DNA of 64,000 bases from Turritopsis dohrnii (lineage: Eukaryota; Cnidaria; Hydrozoa; Anthoathecata; Oceaniidae), in the NCBI GenBank assembly GCA_027922465.2, contig BQMF02000006.1, forward strand, positions 682,001-746,000, written 5' to 3'. The translations under genes were made by a program, and so were the position numbers. Shown one piece after another: positions 44,933 to 57,400 of the stretch. The notes beneath the pieces were generated by a model that was not told the DNA's origin, made no database searches, and was given only the letters and a program-made list of their open reading frames with translations. Every line of letters starts with the position of its first letter. Within the stretch, counting starts at the first letter, position 1.

Positions 44933-45509
44933 TACTAAATCTAAATATCATGTAATTTTCCAATCAATATTCCAAATCATTAAGCTTCATATGTAATAAT
45001 TTGTAAGGTAGAAACATTGTGGTATATTGCTGTTTAGTTTTAAGCTTTAATACTAACTTAGTAGCTATGTGTATAAGATTGTTAATGTAGATTAATAATA
45101 AAAGTGGACCTGATAAATCGTAATAAAAAGATTTACCAGAAAGAAAACATAATTAAATAAGAATCTCACAAGAAATGTTTTATATTTAGACAAGGTTTGG
45201 TTTTATCTAACTGTACTGATAATATAAAAGAAAGGAAGTTCTGTTTAAACACAAAAGCTTTCAAAAACTATCTCAAAAATATCAATTCGGGCAAACAATT
45301 TAATGACAAATTGATCCACTCTGATGATGTTGACCTCTCGATGTTGAGGTTGAATATATAGGAAATTTTAAGAAAGAATATTTTGTAATCTTTTCTTTCT
45401 TATCCAAATATGAAGCTTCTCCTGGAGATTCTATTTGTCTTTATAAAAACTGCAAGGAAAACACAAATCCCCGATTCTACAAGAAGAAGCATTTGTTTAT
45501 TGATGTTAA
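44933..45509. other. Upstream region of glycogen phosphorylase, no gene seen
   Basis: AT-rich promoter-side sequence for the minus-strand gene. The minus strand has a possible acceptor (GATATTTAG, AG at 44941-44942) before ATTTAGTA and the ATG. No exon or repeat boundary recognised elsewhere. Confidence 0.4.
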
Positions 45510-46050
45510 GGGGCCGGCGACAAATAACTTTCGTCACGCTTCACGGATTTTTTCGAAGCTTTTCCGCTAATATTTTTTTAGTGTGACAAAAATCTGTTAA
45601 TTCCAGAATACATGCACAAAAATCATTAATATATCACAAAGATATCTTTTAAAACCGTAAAAACATCTGATCACATGCATCTTCTTATGAGAAATCAAAA
45701 AATCAAAGTCAAAAATCAGCGTTATCAAAATATAAAGGGTGCGCGAATCGAAAAAGTCACTATCGAAGGAATCTAAGCGCAAACAAAGACTAGTTGTAAA
45801 CAAAAAGCTAAACAGCAAAACCATCGTCGCCTTCGCTGTGGCTTGTTTTTAGGCCATTTCTTCAAAGCACAAGGCGAGTGATACCAAATGTGGCAGCCAT
45901 CACAGCAGACCCATTCAACATCGCCATCGTGTGTTGGGAGGGGTTCTGTCAACATAAAAAAAAATCTGCTAAGACAGGGGGAGGGGAGGGGGTAAGACCT
46001 TAACGGATTTTTTCTGCTAAGCGTGACAAAAGTTATTTGTCGCCGGCCCC
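45510..46050. mobile_element. PIF/Harbinger-like MITE carrying a PHD-finger remnant
   Basis: Inverted ends begin GGGGCCGGCGACAAATAACT on the left, continuing TTYGTCACGCTT, and are mirrored at the right. They are flanked by TAA on both sides (45507-45509 and 46051-46053). A 3-base T(A/T)A duplication and G-rich ends fit PIF/Harbinger. Inside on the minus strand, about 45840-45955, lies HDGDVEWVCCDGCHIWYHSP followed by CALKKW and an RRRRW basic tail. This is the second half of a PHD finger (C-x2-C and WYH-x2-C); the first zinc pair is missing from the same frame. It is best read as an internal deletion product of a larger element that encodes a PHD protein. Confidence 0.7.
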
Positions 46051-48725
46051 TAATAGTAACAGCATCCTGTGTGGGACTATGAAGCTGATTAAAAAATGGT
46101 GCAGCATAAAATTGCAGATCACTGTGGCACACTCCTAGAACTTTAAATAGGGAAAAGGAGGAAAAGTCACATTAATCTCTTATATTATATGTGAATGACT
46201 CCAAAAATTCTCTCACAAAAAAGTCAAGGGAGCAGCAAGATACAGTAAGAGCGTATCTTATGGATAAAGAAAGTAGTGACCATTGAGACTTTTCATACTA
46301 TTTCTACGTCAAAAGCAGGTGAAGTTATTATGTTATGAGTGAAAAAATACCACGAAAGCACGTCATATAATACTAGCCTACACTACTGTCGAACCAAAAT
46401 GAGTGACAGCCATGTATGAGAAAGATAAAAATATATCCTTACCTATATATCCTTCTCGTTTCCAATTTTCGTAGTGCAACAATCGGACAATTAGAACAAA
46501 TCTTCCTGTTTACACAACTGAAGTACCAAGAAATAAGTAAAAGTGTCCGCTCTTGCACTAACAGATTGTGTCACAGTGCACGAATCGTCTGTGCATCAGC
46601 ACTGCAAACAAATAATGCGCAGAAAATATACCATTATGGTTTAAATTCTGCAGACTTGAAACCCGTTTCACGGCAAAAGACAAACTGCTTTTTTCTTTCT
46701 TTTTTCTTTAGCACTTACTAGTCCTGTTTCGCCGCAGCAGTACAGAGGAACACGATAGCTCGCGATCATCGCTACCTTCCAACCTTGACCTATTCAATTC
46801 TAATTGAAAGTAATTTAACTTCTCATCAAACAGTTGAACATTTGAATTTGACTTTGAGTAATACATGCACATTGAAATATTAGTGAAACTACTTTTTTGA
46901 TGTTTTATGATGAGAACTGGACTAAATTTGAGATCTAGTTGGTAAATCATGAAGGTAGAAGAAGGACCGTATTCTCACAATTGATGCATAGGAGGATACC
47001 AGGGAACAAGGAAAGTTTGAAATAGCGAAATAATCGAAATAACGGGTTTCGAAATAATAAGTTTCCTAAGGCAAATGATAGGGACTTAAAATAGGTTCGA
47101 AAGAAGTGCAGTGTTCGAAATAACGTTCGAAATAACGGGGTGCATCCTCCACGAATTCCAGCCACAATATCTGAAGTGGGGGTATGTGAACCAATGACGT
47201 ATTTACAATTGTCGATGTATCTTACCGCAGTAGAGAAACACCTTGTTATTGGAATCAAGTAATATCCTCCAGGCTGTTGTACTTATTTTCGTGTCGTAAA
47301 GAAATCTGATTGTAACGATATTAGTGGTGGGGATTTCGTAACTCTTCAATTGACACAAGAATAATTGGATAATGTTTTTAATCTAATTTTAATTTTCTCT
47401 GACAAACTCAACAAGGAAAACTGATTCTCCGTTTTAAAAATTTTGAAAACCAAAATGTATTTGATTGAATCTTTGCTATTTTATAAAATGAAACCCTAAG
47501 TTCTTCTCTAAGTAAAGGATTGTCCTTTTTATCCTTCATAAATAAAATTTTCACCAGAAATTCTGTAAAACGAAGCGAAGATCTGTAAATAAAACGTACA
47601 ATATAACGAAAAAGTTAGAACCACAAGCAACGAACAAAATCCTCTCGGTATTAAACTGCAAAACTCCCATGGCTCCCAGTCCAACTCAGTTTCACAATTT
47701 CTTTTTTTACAAAATCATAAAAGTAATAACAAGACTTACTGCAGCACAAGTTCTTCCACTGGTCTGCATTTTCAGCGATATTTTTATGAGTGGTGTTGCA
47801 CACGTTAGAGAGGACGTAGTTTTCAGTTTTGGATCGCTTAACAAACGAATAAATGCAGGATATTATGAATAAAGTTTTTCTGAAAAAATTAATGTCCGTG
47901 TGAAAACAACATTCAAGCAAATTGGAATATGGCGGTTTCTCCATTTGAACGCCGATTAAAATTTCCTGAGAATTTCCAAAAAGGAAAAATTCAGTAAGTG
48001 TCCAACTGTATATATTGTACATATAATAGCGGGCTGTAAATTCGAGATAACGAAAGTCAACTGTAAATAAATAAATTAAAACTTCCAGGGCTTGTGTGTT
48101 AACGTTTTATTTGAAGTGTTAATGTTAATGTCGTAGGTTTTTTCAAAATGGTGGCAATACAAAGCAGTTGGGGTTTAACGTAACAAATTTGCAAAAAATA
48201 ATTTTGTCTTCTTTTTTTCCGTATTCTTGTGTTCCTTCATAACTAACCTTTGATAATAATTTAATTACAGTATATCAAACGTTTATATCTGTGCACGAAA
48301 ATCTACCAGCACATTAATACTGCTCATTTTATTACCGAAATAGTTACTAAATTCAAAGGAGACAGAAAACATCAATTGCTTCAATTTGTTCATTTCGACT
48401 AATTTAATATTACCGATCGTAATCAACAATTCGTGCCTCATATCCCACTCCATTTTAATCGTTGTTTTTCAGCTCGCATCAGATGATCTTCCACACACAC
48501 AACCGGTCACGTGTTATATAATCTACTTCTATGATACTATTGTATGAAGATGTGGTGTGACAACTTCGAACTTCTGTTGCTTTTTTGAATCTGTATTATC
48601 GAAAAAAGAGACTTGGGTCTGAGGTTGCATCGTTTCATAACCTGCAAAGTTAGACTACAATATATGAGCCTGAACAGACGGTTGGAAACATAATGCTGAT
48701 TAATCTTGGACAGATTCGTTGATCG
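46051..48725. other. Intergenic, no gene seen; CGAAATAACG repeats
   Basis: No exon recognised. Positions about 46995-47140 contain several TTCGAAATAACG words (pogo-type terminal sequence). A second such end, TTCGAGATAACGAAAGTCAA followed by CTG, lies at about 48031-48053. They may be the two ends of one decayed Tigger-like element, but they are not in clear inverted order. Confidence 0.35.
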
Positions 48726-50314
48726 ATGAAGATGATTATTCTCGCTTGGTTAATACTGACGTTGATTTCAGTTATTTTAGGTAATAGCTGTAATGTTTTG
48801 ACTGTCAAATACTTGTTCTTCCAGATATATATGTCACTCATTAGTTTAGAAGTAGTTTCTTTCATCTTCAACTACAGTTTTACTTTTCTTATTAAAACTG
48901 TAAACTGTAACTCAAATAAACTGCATTGCCTTATTTCTGAATATGAATAAGTAAGCTGCGGTAATTTTTCTTTGGGTTGGTTCATCCGATAAACTCGGTT
49001 TACCATCTGATAAACTCGGTTTACCAGTGATTATTGCTATACGTTTCTTTAAAAAAGCAGCGATAATGGAGGAAGAATTGGTTCTTTCAACTTGCTCACA
49101 AACGTATCATCTGCCCTTTTTTCCTATTGATATTGTCTATTGAAATTTGGACCAAGTGCATATACGAACCAACTGCATGTACGAGTTGTAATAGTCATCA
49201 CTGACTCGCTACCCCAAGCATCTGACAGTGATACAAAATACACATATGATGAATATCAAGACACATCACTACAGTGTGTTGTTGGTTGATCACCCTAAAA
49301 GAGTTAACAAGGATATAAGAATACACTGACGTTCACAGGAGTTCGAATTATAAAACTATTTTCGCATTACACTGCTAGTAAAGAAACTCCAGTGAAAGCT
49401 CCTCTTCCCGTCGTAACCTATGACACACAAGCCGTAACCTATGACACACAAGCCTCACTCAGATTGAGTAAGCCTTCTTTTATTTTGTAGGAGCTCCAGC
49501 GATAGTGGTGACTCCAACTACCAATACACCAACACCTCAAGGAGACTGTAGGTTTTTTGTGTTTTTTTCACATGACCCTTTTATTCAAATTTCCTTTTGT
49601 GAAACTTTTAAAAGAAGAAAGTCTGGCGATGAAATTGTTCTAAGATCTTTATATATTGTCAACACACATTGGTAGGTAACAAGGATCTGTGCGCTGCGTT
49701 TGGAGTTGGATTCAAACAAGGATCATTTCGTTTTGACAATGAACCAGAACGATATTACGTATGTTATGGCGACCAAGTAAATTGTTTTCGCTGTCCTGCT
49801 GGATTGTTTTATTCACAAAAGTGTGATAAATGCTTGAAAGAAATTGACGGTAAGTATTCACTTTAAAAATCATTGAAAAATTATTCGACATTTCGAATGT
49901 TTTTATTCCGTAATCTGTGGTCACTTTTTCTTTAGACAATAATAACGTATGTACGACCACGCCGACATATGATCCACCTGTTACCTCACCTGCATGTAGT
50001 AAGTTTGTAATTTTCTGAATACCATTGGTCATGCTTGCTCTTCTCAGCTTTCATCTCAACATTGAACTCAATTTCCTATTTCTATCATGTTGAAATGAAT
50101 ACAAACAATATTTCTTTTTTCAGCTCGTGAAGAAGCAAGAATCTTTTGTGCAACGTATACTGGAAGTTTCAAAAGAGTTCGTGATGATCTCACACCAACC
50201 CGATTCTTTACATGTGATGGTTACGCAACTTGTGAATATTGTCCATCTGGTCTGTGGTTTAGTAATATCCGACAATGTTGTGATTACAGACAAAATGTAG
50301 AGCCTGAAATTTAA
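48726..50314 (+). CDS. Secreted protein with two peritrophin-like chitin-binding domains, 179 aa (copy A)
   Basis: Five exons: 48726-48780, 49491-49547, 49676-49849, 49936-49998 and 50124-50314, total 540 bases in frame. Exon 1 is a signal peptide (MKMIILAWLILTLISVILG). A Thr/Pro-rich linker follows (VVTPTTNTPTP). Then come two cysteine-rich modules of the same plan, CNKDLC...YYVCYG...CFRCPAGLFYSQKCDKC and CTREEARIFC...FFTCDG...CEYCPSGLWFSNIRQCC, split by a second Thr/Pro linker. The YxC and CPxGLxFS pattern is that of type-2 chitin-binding (CBM14) domains, although the spacing is shortened. The protein is probably an extracellular or cuticle-like component. Exons 2-5 all begin in phase 1, so the modules can shuffle. 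It forms a tandem pair with the gene at 51580-53247. Confidence 0.8.
50178..50288 (+). repeat. 111-base segment identical to 53105-53215
   Basis: Within the last exon of copy A. It begins TTCGTGATGATCTCACACCA and ends TGTTGTGATTACA, without a mismatch to copy B. The flanking coding bases diverge at once on both sides. It codes for most of the second chitin-binding module. Confidence 0.95.
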
Positions 50315-51579
50315 GCAAAGCAACATTTGACGTCATCGAAACAAAATGTTTTATATGGTTTTTCATGATTTCTTTATCGTCACGCCCTTTTGTCACGCCC
50401 TTTAAACAAGTTTAAAAACACTCTCCACTTTTATTAGCTCTCATAAATCTGAAATTTCAACAGAATCGCCATAATCTGCAAGATACAATACAGACATGAT
50501 AAATGATAGTTTTCTATATTCAATTTCAATCTTGCGCAATATTTGGTGTTTCCAACCTCGTTTTGAGATTTTTTACACTCTTTAGTATCGAAAAATTATC
50601 TGAGGAAAACCAAATTGTGGAGGAGGGTCGAGATAACAGAAAAGAAGAACCTTTTTAATTTGACGTCGGGTAAAAATAATTATTTCTGTCGGCACCCGTA
50701 GAAAATTGGAAGAAAAGAAATAACAAGATTGATGGCGCGTGAATGTTCTGAAAGTTTTCGCGCTTCTTCTTGTCAGTGCTAGTGTTGTCAAAACGGCAGA
50801 AACAAAGAAAGTGTCAAGATTTTTATTTCAAAGAAGCTGAGCTGAAGTATGCAGAGAAGAACATAAATACGGCAAGGGCTATAATGCGAACAATAAACGC
50901 CCTTATATCAGAGGGCGGCTTCTAAACGATAAATGCTAAGATGAGTTTCAGAAGTTATCACATCAAAACGATGCATGAAGTAGCACAGAAAAAAACCCTC
51001 ATAGGGAAAACTTATAGTTTAAACTCTTGACAAATTTTTAAATTCGAAATATTTATACGGTTTTCCCGGACTGCCGAACTTACCAAAACAAAAGTGAGCA
51101 CGAGTGAGTAAGGGAAGAAAAATGAGTAAAGAGATTTCTAAATAGATACTTTCGTGAAACAAGTATTTTTAGAGGTTTGAAAAGAAAACAGATTTACAGG
51201 AAACAACAAACAACGAATTAATCTGTTAATCAAAATCCGAAACGGATAATTTACAGATTAACGGATGATTAACAAAGTATTTTGTCACAGTCAGCAGGAA
51301 ATAAGATTTCTTTCAAAACGTGATATATCACACACGCAAGAAGAAAATTGGAAAATGCAATTAAATGTATAAATGGTTGTTAAGAACTTGTTTCGGATGT
51401 GATTTTTTTTTTTTTTTATCATAAAAGCAATCAGTTTTCGTTAACGACCAGGTTTTCCATAGGAAGATGTTATGAAAGAAGGATTATGTAATTTTCCCAA
51501 ACAAAAGTATACAAATAGAGAATGCATATCAACATTTTCGAGCATTTCTAAAAAAAAAAACAACAAAACTTTCAACAAG
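50315..51579. other. Gap between the two chitin-binding genes, no gene seen
   Basis: Presumably the 3' end of copy A and the promoter of copy B. A 12-base T run lies near 51407. No exon recognised, and no third copy of the family. Confidence 0.4.
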
Positions 51580-53247
51580 ATGTTTTCTCTTCATCATCTT
51601 CTTCTTGTCGTCACCTCCGCACAAGGTAAGGTTAACTTCATACCAATTCAATTAAATGTTTCAAAATCAACAATGTCTTTTATAAGTTGATCACTCGATC
51701 GTTTAAAGGTTCGGTTATTTCTGAGTAGTTTGAGTATGACATTTTTAATCTATAAATTGATTCAACATACTTACCCAGAAATGTTAATTTCACCATGTTG
51801 TATGAAAATGTATGGACAATGATGTAGAATTATTTTCATCACAATTTCCAGGTCTCGTGCTACCACAACATACAACTCCACAAACTGTTCTCACAACAGA
51901 TCCTCCACTACCTTGTAAGTTTTTTCTTTTTATGTTTTCTGGAAATAAATAAGTTAATCCATAGGGTCAGTCAAAAAAAGTGGAGGAGCCAATGTTACCA
52001 TTTTTCTTTTCAGTCTTGAGTGGTTATTAGGTTACTTGCACTTTTTTCTTTTCTACTTTAAATGGCTGGAAGAGATCCACAAATTTTAAGTGAGCTCTGG
52101 CTATGCCCTGCTGTATTTTGTATATTCACTACTGAACATCTTCAAGGGCTTTGATCTTTACATAATACTTCGTGTATTGAAGGGACTTATGTAGAGACCT
52201 TCAAAATAAATTTTGTTAGCTAATCACATAGATCAGTTTTTTGCTCTCTTGACTGAAAGCTAATAGATAGTTTCAAAATTTTTAAACATCTTGTTTCTGT
52301 CTTACGTTTCTCATGTTGATTGTTTGAATTATACTACTTAGGATTTGAAATGTTATTTCATTTTATACATAGAAACGAGGCTATTGTTGCTATAGAACGC
52401 ACCATGTTGAATATCTGAATATGTAGTGTGACCATGCAATATGTTTCTGACTGATACTTACCGTATTTAGGTGTTGGAAATGGTAGTTTATTTTCAAACT
52501 ATTTTTGCAACTTATCGATAAATAAAGGAGTGGATAGAGTTCAGCATCCTTTAGATGAGCATTACTACATTGTATGCAGTGTTGAACCGCGGCCATGTTT
52601 GAAATGTCCTGCTGATTTGTTTTATTCAAAAAAATGCGATAAATGTTTGCATGAGAAAGACGGTAAGTGCAACCATTCATCCATTGTGAAGAAACCATTT
52701 AATTTAAACGTTTTTCTTTAGTTTAATGTTTTCAATTTTTTTTATTTCCAGACGATAAAAATGTGTGTACGACAACCCCGCCGACACATGACTCTGAGGT
52801 TACAGCACCTTCATGCAGTACGTTTGTAGTTTTCAAAGTAACATTGGTCGCACATGCTCTCAAACTTTTAAATATTAAATCATATGATGCATTCTGCTGT
52901 CATTTCAAATTTCCTATTTAACTTCATCTAATTACAACCAAAGTCTTGGGTCTTGGGTTCGAGGTTGATAACAACCAAGGTCTCTTGCCTTTTCAGTATA
53001 ATGAAACATTTCTTTCACATTTTTCAATTGTATTTTTTATTTTATTTTAGCTCATGATGACGCGAAATCCTTTTGTGCAAAGTATAGCGGAACATTAGTA
53101 CGAATTCGTGATGATCTCACACCAACCCGATTCTTTACATGTGATGGTTACGCAACTTGTGAATATTGTCCATCTGGTCTGTGGTTTAGTAATATCCGAC
53201 AATGTTGTGATTACAAAAAGAATGTCGAAGATGAACTGAATACTTAG
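51580..53247 (+). CDS. Secreted protein with two peritrophin-like chitin-binding domains, 187 aa (copy B)
   Basis: Five exons with the same phases as copy A: 51580-51625, 51852-51914, 52471-52662, 52752-52817 and 53051-53247, total 564 bases in frame. A signal peptide (MFSLHHLLLVVTSAQG) is followed by a Thr/Pro linker, module 1 with HYYIVCSVEPRPCLKCPADL and FYSKKCDKCLHEKD, a second linker (VCTTTPPTHDSEVTAPSC), and module 2 with FFTCDGYATCEYCPSGLWFS. Module 1 and the linkers are clearly diverged from copy A, whereas 111 bases of module 2 are identical. The ATG at 51580 directly follows TTCAACAAG. Function is inferred only from the domain pattern: an extracellular chitin or glycan-binding protein. 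Confidence 0.8.
53105..53215 (+). repeat. 111-base segment identical to 50178-50288
   Basis: Partner of the identical block in copy A. The identity stops within the exon at both sides (AAAAAGAATGTC here against GACAAAATGTA in A), as in a short conversion tract and unlike a recent whole-gene duplication. Confidence 0.95.
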
Positions 53248-53733
53248 TTCTAATCGAAACATTTTTTTACTATACCTGATTGTACTTCGTGGGCGGTATG
53301 GTGGGCTTTGAGTTTCCTTTCAAAGGTTGCTTTGAAAAACTTTGATGGGAAACAGAACGTGATAACAAGTTGGATATGAAATGAAAGCAATGTGATTTTT
53401 CAGATGTAAACACTCAACTCCTCAAACATTAAGATTTTTTTTATGTAATTGTGAATCATAACATTGTGTTAAATCCACGACGACTCTATGAGAAGATAGG
53501 TTAACCCATATGGAATCCACTCTGCTTACTAAGACGTTCAATTGAAAAAAACAACAAAACAAACAAAACAAAACAGCTCGCAGTTTGATCAGTTTTTCAA
53601 GGTCTACAACATGGGTACACTTTTGAGTCGCGATGTTGTAGTCAAAATTTTCGTCACCCTCGGGGTTCGTACACGGGAACGCAGGATTTGATAAAAAGTT
53701 TTACCCGAACAATTTTATGCACTAATATAAAAT

Positions 53734-54403
53734 GAGGTTCGGAATTCCCGAGTTACAAAACCGAGTTACAAAACCGAGTTACGCATTATGACGTCACAAA
53801 CCGAGTTACTAACTCGGAGATTTTTAAATTTTAATTTTTCTCGAGTTACTAACTCGGAAATTTTATTCACGTAAAATTTTCCCGAGTTACTAACTCGGAA
53901 ATTTTTTTTTGATTTATTTTTTCCGAGTTACTAACTCGGGAAATTTTTAAAGTATAATTTTTCTCGAGTTACTAACTCGGAAATTTTATTTTCGTAAAAT
54001 TTTCCCGAGTTACTAACTCGGAAATTCTTTTTGGTTTTATTTTTTCCGAGTTAGAGAATATTTTTCAAATATTGTGAGGAATATTTTCGAAAGTTCACTG
54101 GGAATAGTGTGAGTTTTTAAAAAAGGCAAAGTAGGCCAAGTTTGTAGCAAATTTCGAAAATCGTTCAATTTTAATGAAAATTTAATAGTGGAACAAGTTT
54201 GTACTGCCGATTTCAAACATGAAGGGCAACTTGTGGATAAGGTCAAATTAGGCCAAATTTGGACCAAATTTTGAAAATTGTTCAATTCTAATGAAAATTC
54301 TAGTGAAATAATTTGAGGCTAAATCCAAACAAGGTACGATGAGCAATGGTACTCGTTAAATGTACTCGTCAAATGGTTTTGTAATTCGGGAATTCCGAAC
54401 CTC
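53734..54403. mobile_element. MITE with 9-base target duplication and palindrome array (Mutator-like)
   Basis: Inverted ends begin GAGGTTCGGAATTCCCGA and continue RTTACAAAACC (one mismatch over about 29 bases). The element is bounded by a perfect 9-base direct repeat ATATAAAAT at 53725-53733 and 54404-54412. A 9-base duplication is typical of the Mutator superfamily. The left half holds six copies of a 17-base palindrome, CCGAGTTACTAACTCGG, with a period near 41 bases (53801-54020), separated by A/T-rich spacers. No protein frame. Confidence 0.8.
53801..54020 (+). repeat. Six-fold array of a 17-base palindrome
   Basis: CCGAGTTA-C-TAACTCGG (first base C or T) starts near 53801, 53841, 53882, 53923, 53964 and 54004. 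Spacers alternate between TTTTATT(C/T)(A/G)CGTAAAAT and TTTTTTGATTTATTTT types, so the real unit may be a pair of about 82 bases. It sits inside the MITE with the 9-base duplication. Confidence 0.9.
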
Positions 54404-54412
54404 ATATAAAAT

Positions 54413-57400
54413 CAGCGAAACAAAAAATTCACAAAAAAGTCACAACTGTCACAAGGTCTGTATCCGCCCCTGGTTATAAAGGCGCTAATCGCTTCTTTTA
54501 AAAGTGGCATCATTTAGTGGGCGCATAGATCTAACACAAAGAAGTTCAAGAAACTATCTTCACACGATATGAAGATCATTGCAAAACAAAAGGGTTTTTC
54601 TGTTCTATCGGAACGTTGCAAATGATAAGGAATAGGGCGGAGGGGCAACTTCGTACTCAGGGATTCTTGCCTTTCCGACATACGCCGCCGTCCGTACATA
54701 GAAAAGGCAAGAAACCCTGGGTACGAGATTGGGCGGAGGTGGTGGAAAGGTGAAAAATCTGCGTAAGGAAGTTGATGACGGATGATTAGTCAGCAAAAAA
54801 GCATCCTAAACTGTTTCGACAATTTAAACAATAATTAAGTAGTTTCGCAGTATACCGTGTACCTTCCATCACGTGACATACACGTTGGTGATATATTTAC
54901 TTCTCCATTCTCAATTTCATCACACCGGGCTAATTTCAACACAATAGGTTAATTTTGTAACATTCAATTGATTTCAATTGTAAAAAAAATATAACATTTT
55001 CTTTTTCTTTAATCCGCAATTTTAGTAATAATTTCATCTTATTGTTCTATGAAATCACCATACAAATTCGAAAGTGATTGACGATTCGGTATGAATCAAT
55101 AGCTCATTGTACGCCCGTAATTGACCGACATTCATTGCTTTTTATGTCTGTGTGTTAAAACCAAACATCGATTTACTGAAAGGTGCGAGAGAAAAGAAAA
55201 TTCTCACAAAATATTGTTTTTTCTAATCTCCTTACCAACGTCTGTCAATTCCAATATGAGAGTAAAATTGGTAAAGGAAATGGTAACGAAATTGCTTTTC
55301 ATCACAATAAAGTTGCGGACAAGTGACCGATCTTCAAGTTCGCATGTTGATCGTGCTGCATAGACGACTACCATAATGTCTTGCATATTTACCAGGTATG
55401 ACACGTGTTTCTTTAAAAGTAGTCAGAAAAATGTTTGTCAAAACTTTCTACGATTTTAGTTGGGTCAGTGAAATCAGAAAATAACTGTCAGAAGAATTCA
55501 TAAGTAATTAGTAATTAATCAAAACTAATTCGTCAGATAATTAATCGTTAATTACTTTAGTCATTAAGGTTTGTGAAATGTAAAGAAATTCATACTTGAG
55601 AGGGATTTGTGTATTGCTAAGGAGAAGTAAGAAAAATCCGGAGAAATAACACTATCAACACTTCAATGAAGCCTTTAAATTATACACTATTTTAATTTCT
55701 GAAACCTAAAATCTTTTTTTCTTTTTGTCAAGCTTCGGCCAAACAAAATTTTCTTAATTATTCAATGATATCCGCACACAACAGAGGCGGAGCTACGGAA
55801 TTTTATTTGGAGGGGCGAACTTAGAAAATTTTGGACCTTTTTACGTAGTGGAAAAAATGTCGCCCACCATGGTTGGGCGACAAGAAAACTTTTCATATTT
55901 TGAAGCTCTAAAAGCTCTGTTTGCGGCTATTTCTGCCAAGGAAACGATTGTTTTCAAACGTATGGATGACAAGTTCAACATTAAAACAAAAATTGCTATC
56001 AGTTATTTCCAAATAATAAAAAAACTAAAAGGTATCTGCATTTAACAAAATAAGAAATATACAATAAATATTTACAATGAAAGCCTAAATCATCAATGTT
56101 AACCAATAGTAAAATCTCTTTTAAAAGTAATCCAGGTAAGGTTAAACTTAAGCTTCGATAACTTTCACAAAATTAAAGAAGTAAAGACCATCAAATATGC
56201 ACAACACGGTTTTAAAGCCTATTCACGTTGCTTGGATGTTATTAAAGCTGTTGAAGCGACGCTGAGTATCAATCGGGAGCTTAAGTCAATGATATCAATC
56301 AATTCAATATATATGTTTAATATATAAGTATTTATAACGTATTTCAACATAATTCTAAAATAAAATATTATAACGTATTCCAAAAAGCTATTCTATTCCT
56401 ATCTACTTTGGCGGCTAGGCGAAAATTCCATTCTAAACCGCGGCTATAAAAGTGAACGGAGAAGAAGGAGAAGGAGGAGAAGGAGAAGGAAAATGCCGGT
56501 TTTAACATATACTTCGCCCTATGGGGAAATATATAATTATAAGACACGAATGATTGACGCAAACCTCTAGTAAATTGAAAGTTACGAAAAGAAGTACAAA
56601 ATCAGCCATGTTGGGACCGAAGTAAAAACAAACCATGGTCATCTGTCGTTAGTCTTTACTTGAACTTATTTTCCGCAGTTTGTGTATGGTCGGTTTGACT
56701 ACGCGGCAGTAAATTGATGAATTCATTGATTCAAATTGTAATGTGATCAAAATAGAAATATCCTTTTGAAAACCTCAAAGAAAAAGTTCTTAAGGGGTTC
56801 ATAGACCATAAAATTTTACAATGACTATAATTCAAAATGATTACTTTGGAAAATCAGTTTGGAATATGTTTCCACTGCAATCATGTTCAATAGTGACATT
56901 CACTTCAACTTAAACAAGATGACATGTTGTTTTTTTAGGCGGGATGAAATTTTCCCATGTAATCGCTTTGTCCCGGTTGACCGGGACAAGTTCGAGGTTT
57001 GAGCATGCGTAGTTTGTCAAATCTTCAAAACACAAACAGAGAACATTTTAAAGACAGGGTTAGTTTTGTCCCGTCCCGCCTAAACGGGATGAAAATTACC
57101 ACTAAGCTACCGACCCCTTGCGATCACACTAGTTCGTAGCAGACGAGGGGAGCGTTTGTGCTCAATTGGACCTGAATGTCTACGAATCGGTGAAATCTCT
57201 TAATGAAATTTTCTTAATGTTTCACCCAAACTTAACGTCGAAATATTTTCTTACAAATAAGTCTCGAATGTTATAGATCGAACTTTTAGGTTCTAAAATC
57301 ATATTACTCACCATGATGACGTCACAATGTGAAATGATGAAATTCTTAATTTAAACATAGCGCAAACTTGTAACTAATATCAAAAATTAATATCAAGATA

